A DNA stretch of 5,573 nucleotides from Paracoccaceae bacterium (GTDB lineage: Bacteria > Pseudomonadota > Alphaproteobacteria > Rhodobacterales > Rhodobacteraceae). Shown here piece after piece: positions 1-4,448 of the stretch (the stretch's first letter is position 1; each line of letters begins with the position of its first letter). The translations under genes and the position numbers were made by a program. The notes beneath the pieces are model-generated. The model worked only from the letters and a program-made list of their open reading frames with translations. It was not told where the DNA came from and did not search any database. The stretch is from assembly GCA_003250135.1 (NCBI GenBank), contig QKHF01000120.1, forward strand, positions 1 through 5,573, given 5' to 3'.

Positions 1-704
1 GGCGTGGCGGGGAACAGGTCCCGCCCACGGGTCACATAGGTGACGCCCTGATGCGCGTCGTCGACCACGACCGACAGGTGATAGCTGGTGGGCGCGTCCT
101 TGCGGGCGAGAACCACATCGCCGGCCCGCTCGATCAGCGCGTCGGGGTCGAGCGCGATCCGGCCAGTCTCGCCCTGAGGCCCGGCGTCCAGTTCTTCGAA
201 CCAGAGCGCGGCGATCGCTCGCGGGCCACCCAAGGCCGCCGCCGCCTTGCGCATGTCGAGCCTGAAGGCCGCCTCGCGGCCGGCCGCCCGGTGCGCGGCG
301 TGGTCGGCCTCCGACAAGTCGCGGCATGTTCCGGGATAGGGCGGCCCGTCCGGCCCGCCTTCCTGCGGGGCGTCGAGCGCGGCGGCGATCTCCCGCCGAG
401 TGCAGAAGCACGGATAGATCAGCCCTTGCGCTTTCAGCCGCTCCAGCGCCGCGCCATAGGCGGCGAAGCGCGATGACTGGCGTAGGACCGGCTCCTCCCA
501 TGTGACGCCCAGCCAGCCCAGATCCTCGAAAATCGCCTGAACATGCGCCTCGCGCGCCCGGCCGAGGTCGATGTCCTCGATACGCAGCAAAAAGCGCCCG
601 CCCGCCGCCTTCGCCGCGTCAAAGGCGGTGAGGGCGGAAAAGGCGTGGCCCAGATGCAGCCGCCCGTTGGGGCTGGGGGCGAAGCGCTCGACAACCTGGC
701 TCAT
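1..704 (-). CDS. gluQ: Glutamyl-Q tRNA(Asp) synthetase, partial (C-terminus beyond window)
   Basis: Reading the minus strand from the ATG at 704-702 gives an open frame of 234 codons running off the left edge with no stop. The product begins MSQVVERFAPSPNGRLHLGH, with the class I synthetase HIGH-type motif HLGH at residues 17-20 and LRIEDID at 40-46. A zinc site follows: CFC (Cys99, Cys101) and YPGTC (Tyr123, Cys127). This CxC...YxxxC arrangement marks GluQ-RS (YadB) and separates it from ordinary GltX. The frame ends in the DAHQGVTYVTRGRDLF region; the KMSK-type loop would lie outside the window. Known role: it activates glutamate without tRNA and attaches it to the queuosine base at position 34 of tRNA(Asp). 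The full family is about 290 residues, so roughly 50-60 are missing. There is no convincing ribosome site before the ATG. The gene diverges from the glycosylase gene. Confidence 0.95.
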   Translation of the reverse strand, partial: MSQVVERFAPSPNGRLHLGHAFSALTAFDAAKAAGGRFLLRIEDIDLGRAREAHVQAIFEDLGWLGVTWEEPVLRQSSRFAAYGAALERLKAQGLIYPCFCTRREIAAALDAPQEGGPDGPPYPGTCRDLSEADHAAHRAAGREAAFRLDMRKAAAALGGPRAIAALWFEELDAGPQGETGRIALDPDALIERAGDVVLARKDAPTSYHLSVVVDDAHQGVTYVTRGRDLFPAT

Positions 705-713
705 GGCGCCATG
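702..713. repeat. 12-bp perfect palindrome over the gluQ start codon
   Basis: CATGGCGCCATG is its own reverse complement and contains the gluQ start codon (minus strand 704-702). It also places a second minus-strand ATG at 712-710, out of frame with gluQ. Confidence 0.5.
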
Positions 714-726
714 CTATCCGGCATTG

Positions 727-733
727 AAGGAGA
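727..733 (+). promoter_or_regulatory. Ribosome binding site of the glycosylase gene
   Basis: AAGGAGA lies 6 bases before the ATG at 740, a near-perfect Shine-Dalgarno at normal spacing. It fixes this start and sits in the 35-base gap shared with the divergent gluQ gene. Confidence 0.8.
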
Positions 734-739
734 GTTTCC

Positions 740-1372
740 ATGCCGCTCCGAACGATTGAGACGGAGGCCGATCTGGCCGAGGGGGTTGCGCATCTGGCGC
801 AGGTGGAGCCGCGCTTCGGCCACGCGCTGGCGCAAACCGGGCCGTTGCCGCTGCGCCGCCGCGAGGCGGGGTTCGAGGCGATGCTGAGCATCCTTGTCTC
901 CCAGCAGCTTTCCGTCGCCGCGGCTGGCGGGATCTGGCGGCGAATGGAGGAGGCGGGGCTCATCACCGAAGCGTCGATTCTGCAGGCGGAGGAGGAGGCG
1001 ATGCGCGCCTGCGGCCTGTCGCGTCCGAAATGCCGCTACGCCCGCGCCATCGCCGAGGCGGAGCTGGACTGGGCGGGGCTTCACGCGCTTGATCATGACG
1101 CGGCGATGGAGGCGCTGACCGCGATCAAGGGCGTCGGGCGCTGGACCGCCGAGATCTACCTGATGTTCGCCGTGGGGCGGCGGGACGTGTTCGCGCCCGG
1201 CGATCTCGCGTTGCAGGAATCCGCCAGGCTGCTGTTCGGGCTGCCCGAACGCCCCTCGGCGGCGGCGCTGGAGGGGATGGCGGAGCCGTGGTCTCCATGG
1301 CGCGCAGTGGCGGCGCGGCTGCTGTGGAGTTATTACCGCATTGCAAAAGGACGTGAGGGCGTTGCAACATAG
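740..1372 (+). CDS. DNA-3-methyladenine glycosylase II family protein (HhH-GPD)
   Basis: The product has 210 residues. It shows the helix-hairpin-helix-GPD fold of base-excision glycosylases: FEAMLSILVSQQLSVAAA near 45-62, the hairpin IKGVGRWTAEIYLMFA at 129-144, and the catalytic region FAPGDLALQ, where Asp155 matches the nucleophile-activating Asp of AlkA. No Cys cluster for an iron-sulfur centre follows, which argues against endonuclease III or MutY. Known family role: removal of 3-methyladenine and related alkylated bases from DNA, leaving abasic sites. At 210 residues it lacks the N-terminal domain of E. coli AlkA (282 residues) and is closer in size to short MAG-type enzymes, so I give no alkA symbol. 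The start is set by AAGGAGA six bases upstream. The esterase gene follows 45 bases later on the same strand and may be cotranscribed. Confidence 0.9.
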   Translation: MPLRTIETEADLAEGVAHLAQVEPRFGHALAQTGPLPLRRREAGFEAMLSILVSQQLSVAAAGGIWRRMEEAGLITEASILQAEEEAMRACGLSRPKCRYARAIAEAELDWAGLHALDHDAAMEALTAIKGVGRWTAEIYLMFAVGRRDVFAPGDLALQESARLLFGLPERPSAAALEGMAEPWSPWRAVAARLLWSYYRIAKGREGVAT

Positions 1373-1417
1373 GCGTCGTTCGCACAGTGAGTTCACTCGG
1401 ATGCGGGAGCAAAACAG

Positions 1418-2074
1418 ATGCCGGTGCTGACCGGACCGCGCGCGGGCGCGGCGAAGGGACAAGCCAAGAGTCTCGTTATCTTTCTCCATGGATACGGCGC
1501 AGACGGAAATGACCTGATCGGCCTTGCGCGCCCTCTGGCGCCAATCCTGCCGGGCGCGGCGTTTCTTTCACCGGATGCGCCTGAGCGCTGCGCCGCATCG
1601 CCCTTTGGGCGACAATGGTTCCCGATTCCCTGGATCGACGGTTCACCCCAGCAGGCCATGCTGGACGGGTTCGCGCGGGCCGAAAAATCCCTGAACGCAT
1701 ATCTGGACGAGACCTTCGCCGCCGAAGGGCTGGACGAAAGCAAGACCTGCCTGGTCGGCTTCAGTCAGGGCACGATGATGGCGCTGCAGGTCGGCCCTCG
1801 GCGCGAGAAACAGCTCGCCGGTATCGTCGGATTTTCGGGTCGCCTGACCTCGCCCGAACTCCTCAAGGCGGAGATCAAGACCAAGCCGCCGGTGCTGCTC
1901 GCCCATGGCGACGCCGACGAGGTGATTCCGGTCGAGTCGATCCACGATGCGCGCAATGGCCTCGCCGCGGCGGGAATCGACGTGCGCTGGCACGTCTCGC
2001 GCGGCGTGGGGCATGGCATCGACGAGGAGGGTCTGACGCTCGCCGCCCATTTCCTGCGCGACGCCTTGCTTTGA
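1418..2074 (+). CDS. Serine carboxylesterase / phospholipase, alpha/beta hydrolase (YpfH/EstB type)
   Basis: The product has 218 residues, the usual length for the phospholipase/carboxylesterase (Abhydrolase_2) family. Landmarks in order: HGYGADGNDL at 24-33 (oxyanion loop), PDAPE at 52-56, the nucleophile elbow GFSQG with Ser116, HGDADEVIP at 163-171 with the acid most likely Asp167, and GHGI with catalytic His199. There is no signal peptide, so the enzyme should be cytoplasmic. Relatives hydrolyse short-chain or thio-esters and lysophospholipids; the true substrate cannot be read here. GGGAG at 1405-1409 lies 8 bases before the ATG. The gene follows the glycosylase gene by 45 bases, an arrangement compatible with one operon, though no functional link is evident. 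No T-rich terminator follows the stop. Confidence 0.92.
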   Translation: MPVLTGPRAGAAKGQAKSLVIFLHGYGADGNDLIGLARPLAPILPGAAFLSPDAPERCAASPFGRQWFPIPWIDGSPQQAMLDGFARAEKSLNAYLDETFAAEGLDESKTCLVGFSQGTMMALQVGPRREKQLAGIVGFSGRLTSPELLKAEIKTKPPVLLAHGDADEVIPVESIHDARNGLAAAGIDVRWHVSRGVGHGIDEEGLTLAAHFLRDALL

Positions 2075-2113
2075 AGCGTGCGTTCGACGCGGTGTGAAGC
2101 GCCGCCTGCAGTC

Positions 2114-2134
2114 TGTTGATAAGCCTGTGGAAAA
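2114..2134 (-). promoter_or_regulatory. Two DnaA-box-like 9-mers in tandem
   Basis: On the minus strand TTTTCCACA (2134-2126) and TTATCAACA (2122-2114) lie in the same orientation, 3 bases apart. Each differs from the DnaA box TTATCCACA at one position. They are embedded in a direct repeat, CTGTTGAT at 2113-2120 and 2136-2143. Binding of DnaA is inference from similarity only. Confidence 0.35.
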
Positions 2135-2152
2135 ACTGTTGATGTCGGGGGG

Positions 2153-2166
2153 GCGCGCCGGCGCGC
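2153..2166. repeat. 14-bp GC-only perfect palindrome
   Basis: GCGCGCCGGCGCGC is a perfect inverted repeat in a G/C-only run that continues as alternating GC. It could fold as a short stem after the esterase gene, but no T-tract follows, so I do not call it a terminator. Confidence 0.5.
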
Positions 2167-2262
2167 GCGCTGGCGCCGAGGCCGCTTTCAAGGTGTCGCG
2201 AAACTGTCGCCGGCCCTTGCTAGCGTGTGCTTGAAAGGACGAAAACGTCATCATCTAGAGGG

Positions 2263-2291
2263 TTTTCGATAGGGCGTCCGCGAGATATAGT
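2263..2291 (+). promoter_or_regulatory. Possible promoter of the HNH gene
   Basis: TATAGT at 2286-2291 matches five of six -10 bases; TTTTCG at 2263-2268, 17 bases upstream, is a poor -35. Transcription would start near 2298, leaving about 60 bases of leader. A competing candidate is TTGAAA at 2231-2236 with TCTAGA at 2254-2259. The sequence cannot decide between them. Confidence 0.3.
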
Positions 2292-2313
2292 CGCTTCAAC
2301 GGGGGCGGGCGCG

Positions 2314-2346
2314 TCCCGTCCCTCGGGCGGAAACCCGACGCCGGGA
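2314..2346 (+). other. Foldable leader hairpin before the HNH ribosome site
   Basis: TCGGG (2323-2327) and CCCGA (2334-2338) form a perfect 5-bp stem around the loop CGGAAA. Outside it TCCCG (2314-2318) pairs with CGGGA (2342-2346) across a small internal loop. The structure ends one base before the GGGAG ribosome site at 2348-2352. TCCC at 2319-2322 could instead pair with that site. Confidence 0.4.
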
Positions 2347-2347
2347 T

Positions 2348-2352
2348 GGGAG
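2348..2352 (+). promoter_or_regulatory. Ribosome binding site selecting a GTG start
   Basis: GGGAG ends 7 bases before the GTG at 2360. No in-frame ATG lies close by, so GTG is the supported start of the HNH gene. Confidence 0.65.
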
Positions 2353-2359
2353 CAGTGTT

Positions 2360-2947
2360 GTGCAAGTCGCGCCAATCATAAGCAGTTTCGTTCGAAGTCC
2401 GGCGAATTTGCGAAAGCATCCCGCGCTGGTTCTGAACGCCGATTACCGCCCCCTTTCCTATTTCCCACTTTCACTTTGGCCATGGCAGGACGCGATCAAG
2501 GCGGTGTTCCTTGATCGCGTTTCCATTTTGGCGGAGTATGACGCCGTCATTCACAGCCCGTCGACAGAGATGAAGCTGCCCTCGGTGGTGGTGCTGCGCG
2601 ACTATGTGAAGCCCGCGCGCTACCCGGCCTTCACCCGGTTCAACCTGTTTCTGCGCGACGAGTTCTCCTGCCAGTATTGCGGTTCGACCGGGGACATGAC
2701 GTTCGATCATGTGCATCCGCGCTCCCGCGGCGGGCGCACCACCTGGGACAACGTCGTCGCGGCTTGCGGGCGCTGCAATCTGCAGAAGGGCGACAAGACG
2801 CTGCGCCGCTCGGGCATGAAGCTGCGCCGCGAGCCGTTCCGTCCCAGCGCCATCGAGTTGCAGAATGTCGGCCGGAAATTCCCGCCGAACTATCTGCATG
2901 AAAGCTGGATGGATTACCTCTACTGGGACGCCGAACTGGACGCGTGA
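2360..2947 (+). CDS. Orphan HNH endonuclease family protein
   Basis: The product has 195 residues and starts at GTG. The N-terminal part (about 20-100) contains PALVLNADYRPLSYFPLSLW and RYPAFTRFNLFLRDEFSC, typical of a widespread bacterial HNH family of about 190 residues. The nuclease core is CQYCG (Cys104, Cys107), DHVHPRSRGG with Asp116-His117, WDN with Asn131, then CGRCNLQKGDKT (Cys136, Cys139, Asn140). The four Cys should bind structural zinc; His117 is the likely general base, and the last HNH position is Asn, giving an H-N-N form. Such proteins nick or cut DNA, but the physiological target of this family is unknown to me. No methyltransferase, toxin partner or phage gene adjoins it, so it does not look like a restriction system or homing element. 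Its last 28 bases overlap the end of dsbB on the opposite strand. Confidence 0.92.
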   Translation: MQVAPIISSFVRSPANLRKHPALVLNADYRPLSYFPLSLWPWQDAIKAVFLDRVSILAEYDAVIHSPSTEMKLPSVVVLRDYVKPARYPAFTRFNLFLRDEFSCQYCGSTGDMTFDHVHPRSRGGRTTWDNVVAACGRCNLQKGDKTLRRSGMKLRREPFRPSAIELQNVGRKFPPNYLHESWMDYLYWDAELDA

Positions 2948-3459
2948 GGCCCCGCCCGGCGGCCGATGATCAGCGCAGCGACGAAACAGGCCGTCAGGCC
3001 GAACGAGAGCGCCGCGTTCCATCCGGCCATGGACAGGCCGAACAGCTCCCAAGCAATCTCATCGCAGCGCACCAGCGGCGCCTCCATGATCTGCGCCAGC
3101 AACTGATCCGCGGACAGCCCGTCGATCGGGCCGGACGTGCAGGTGTCAGGCCCCTTCCAGAGGCCGCGCTCGACGCCTGCGTGAAACACCCCGATTCCGG
3201 CGCCGATCAGCTCGGTCATGCCAGCCAGGCCCAACAGCGCCGCGCCGCCGCGCCCGACCCCGCCGCTGGCGACCGCGCCGAGCCCGATCAGGATTGCGAT
3301 CCCGTGCGGCCAGCGCTGCCAGATGCACATGGGGCAGGGGGCGAGGCCGCCGAGATACTGGAACGCCAGTGCGCCCAGCAGCATGCCCGCCGACCCCAGG
3401 ACGCCGATCAGCGCGAAGGCCCGTGGGTCGGCGCGCAGACGGTCCACCAGCGCGCTCAT
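2920..3459 (-). CDS. dsbB: Disulfide bond formation protein B (DsbB family)
   Basis: Starting from the ATG at 3459-3457 the product has 179 residues, the family's usual length. It is an inner-membrane protein with four predicted membrane helices (about 14-36, 46-64, 71-91 and 146-166). The first periplasmic loop carries CPMC (Cys42, Cys45), followed by Arg49 in the position of the quinone-contacting Arg48 of E. coli DsbB. The second loop carries Cys107 and Cys132. This matches the Cys41/44 and Cys104/130 pattern of E. coli DsbB. Known role: it reoxidises DsbA-type oxidases in the periplasm and passes electrons to quinone. The frame is open upstream for 37 more codons, but those lie inside the DedA gene and are hydrophilic, so the later ATG is preferred. 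Its ATGA overlap with the DedA stop and the lack of a good ribosome site suggest coupled translation. No dsbA gene is present here. Confidence 0.94.
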   Translation of the reverse strand: MSALVDRLRADPRAFALIGVLGSAGMLLGALAFQYLGGLAPCPMCIWQRWPHGIAILIGLGAVASGGVGRGGAALLGLAGMTELIGAGIGVFHAGVERGLWKGPDTCTSGPIDGLSADQLLAQIMEAPLVRCDEIAWELFGLSMAGWNAALSFGLTACFVAALIIGRRAGPHASSSASQ

Positions 3460-4037
3460 AGCAACCACTTGGCGACGGCGAAGCCGCCAATCAGCAAGGC
3501 CAGCGCGATGGTCGTGACGAGGCCGAGTCGCTCCTCGATGAAACCGCGGATCGGCGGCCCGAACTTCCACAAAAGCGCGGAGATCAGGGTGAAGATGCCG
3601 CCGCGCGCGACCACGCTGGCGAGCGTGAACACCGTGAAGTCGAGCCCGGTCGCGCCGGAAAAGATCGTGATGACCTTGTAGGGGAAGGGGGTCAGGCCGG
3701 CGATCAGCACCGCCCAGGCGCCATATTCGTTGAACTTGGCGCTCATCTCCTCGAACTGGTCCAGTTTTCCATAGAAATCCAGCACCGGCTGGGCCACCTG
3801 CTCGAACAGGAACGCGCCCAGAGCATAGCCCGCCATGCCGCCAAGGATGGATGAGATGGAGCAGACCGCGGCGATCAGCAGCCAGCGGTCGGGACGCGCC
3901 AGAACCATGACCATCAACAGCGGATGCGGCGGCACGGGAAAAACCGAGCTTTCCACGAAACTGACAGCCGCAAGCGCCCAGAGCGCGTATCGCGTCTCGG
4001 ACAGCCGCATGGTCCAGTCGTAAAGGTTTCGCAACAT
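3456..4037 (-). CDS. DedA/YqaA-family membrane protein (SNARE-associated/VTT domain)
   Basis: The product has 193 residues and is strongly hydrophobic, with about five membrane or re-entrant segments (roughly 18-47, 52-78, 107-130, 133-155 and 172-193). DedA landmarks are FVESSVFPVPP at 27-37, the glycine-rich stretch GGMAGYALGAFLFE at 66-79, and GLTPFPYKVITIFSG at 114-128, which is typical of the YqaA branch. DedA proteins sit in the inner membrane; some members move lipids such as undecaprenyl phosphate or phosphatidylethanolamine across the bilayer. Whether that holds for this branch is inference. The ATG at 4037 has AGAGG (complement of 4045-4049) 7 bases upstream. The stop overlaps the dsbB start as ATGA, so the two membrane genes probably form one transcript. 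Confidence 0.92.
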   Translation of the reverse strand: MLRNLYDWTMRLSETRYALWALAAVSFVESSVFPVPPHPLLMVMVLARPDRWLLIAAVCSISSILGGMAGYALGAFLFEQVAQPVLDFYGKLDQFEEMSAKFNEYGAWAVLIAGLTPFPYKVITIFSGATGLDFTVFTLASVVARGGIFTLISALLWKFGPPIRGFIEERLGLVTTIALALLIGGFAVAKWLL

Positions 4038-4095
4038 GCGGCGGCCTCTAACATCGGTCGCATGATCCGTCTATCCGCGTCCATGCCGCAGCGCG

Positions 4096-4120
4096 AAAAA
4101 ACCGCCTGACGGAACGGCGG
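4096..4120 (-). terminator. Intrinsic-terminator-like hairpin, minus strand
   Basis: On the minus strand CCGCC (4120-4116) pairs with GGCGG (4106-4102) around a 9-base loop and is followed directly by six T (4101-4096). The stem is short but GC-only. It lies 58 bases upstream of the DedA start on the same strand, with no minus-strand gene before it, so it may be a leader attenuator, an insulator against antisense reading from the tRNA side, or a relic. Confidence 0.4.
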
Positions 4121-4127
4121 GTTCCTG

Positions 4128-4155
4128 TTGACCGCGGCCCGGCCCCGCCTATGAT
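4128..4155 (+). promoter_or_regulatory. Sigma-70-type promoter of tRNA-Leu
   Basis: TTGACC (4128-4133) and TATGAT (4150-4155) are separated by 16 bases; each matches five of six consensus bases. A GC-only stretch, GCGCCCGCGC at 4156-4165, follows the -10 box, as at stable-RNA promoters under stringent control (family knowledge, not shown here). Initiation near 4162 would precede the tRNA by about 14 bases. Confidence 0.7.
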
Positions 4156-4175
4156 GCGCCCGCGCTTTTCCCTTC

Positions 4176-4261
4176 GCCCGGGTGGTGGAATGGTAGACAC
4201 GGCAGACTCAAAATCTGCTGCTCTTGCGAGCGTGCGAGTTCGAGTCTCGCCCCGGGCACCA
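4176..4261 (+). tRNA. tRNA-Leu (anticodon CAA)
   Basis: This is an 86-base class II tRNA with encoded CCA. The acceptor strands GCCCGGG (4176-4182) and CCCGGGC (4251-4257) pair fully, with discriminator A4258 and CCA at 4259-4261. The anticodon stem GCAGA/TCTGC (4202-4206, 4214-4218) encloses CTCAAAA, giving anticodon CAA at 4209-4211, which reads UUG. The long variable arm has the stem GCTC/GAGC (4220-4223, 4228-4231). The T arm is GCGAG, TTCGAGT, CTCGC (4234-4250). The long variable arm, discriminator A and the CAA anticodon all agree on leucine. No second copy of the tRNA 3' end was seen in the window, so there is no sign of an integrated element here. Confidence 0.97.
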
Positions 4262-4338
4262 GATCGCTGTGACGCCACATGCCGGACAGGACCGTTCGAT
4301 ACAAATGTCGACAGTCGTGCGGGGCGCGTGAATCCAAC

Positions 4339-4364
4339 GTTTTCCGGGAGTTCAGAGCGAAAAC
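4339..4364. repeat. Inverted repeat upstream of the OmpA-gene promoter
   Basis: GTTTTC (4339-4344) and GAAAAC (4359-4364) are perfect inverted arms 14 bases apart, ending 24 bases before the -10 box. It could be a regulator site; chance is not excluded. Confidence 0.25.
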
Positions 4365-4385
4365 TACTCCAGAACCTCCGCAAAG

Positions 4386-4394
4386 TGGTATAGT
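4386..4394 (+). promoter_or_regulatory. Extended -10 promoter of the OmpA-family gene
   Basis: TGGTATAGT gives a TGn extension and a -10 box TATAGT (4389-4394) with five of six matches. No good -35 is found 16-18 bases upstream, as is common for extended -10 promoters. A GANTC site, GATTC at 4395-4399, abuts the -10 box. Initiation near 4401 would give a leader of about 48 bases. Confidence 0.5.
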
Positions 4395-4421
4395 GATTCT
4401 TAACAAGGTCAAATGACGAGA

Positions 4422-4437
4422 GTCGCCCTGAGGCGAC
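4422..4437 (+). other. Leader hairpin directly before the OmpA-gene ribosome site
   Basis: GTCGCC (4422-4427) and GGCGAC (4432-4437) form a perfect 6-bp stem with the loop CTGA. AAGGGGA (4438-4444) starts on the next base, so the stem presents the ribosome site at its foot. This favours the ATG at 4449 over the one at 4413. Confidence 0.5.
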
Positions 4438-4448
4438 AAGGGGATCCC

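Noticed and set aside
51..476. Plus-strand open frame opposite gluQ
   Set aside because: It is the shadow of the GluQ-RS gene, whose HIGH-type and zinc motifs are clear on the minus strand; the shadow product is Arg/Gly-rich with no family features.
1386..1398. Short inverted repeat AGTGA-GT-TCACT in the glycosylase-esterase gap
   Set aside because: Arms of only 5 bases with a 2-base gap are too short to separate from chance, and no promoter element stands next to it.
701..1489. Long minus-strand open frame opposite the glycosylase gene
   Set aside because: Its product is His/Arg/Gln-rich low-complexity sequence, while the plus strand encodes a full HhH-GPD enzyme with a good ribosome site.
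1643..2254. Minus-strand open frame opposite the esterase gene
   Set aside because: No recognisable motifs; the plus strand has a complete Ser-Asp-His triad.
2227..2514. Plus-strand open frame running into the HNH gene
   Set aside because: It is in a different frame from the HNH gene, has no ribosome site, and gives a product of simple composition.
3460..3570. 37-codon upstream extension of DsbB
   Set aside because: The extension is Arg-rich and hydrophilic, lies wholly in the DedA gene, and would displace the normal DsbB N-terminus; the ATGA start gives the usual family length.
4176..4261. tRNA-Leu as an integration (attachment) site
   Set aside because: No repeat of the tRNA 3' end and no integrase gene is seen in the window.
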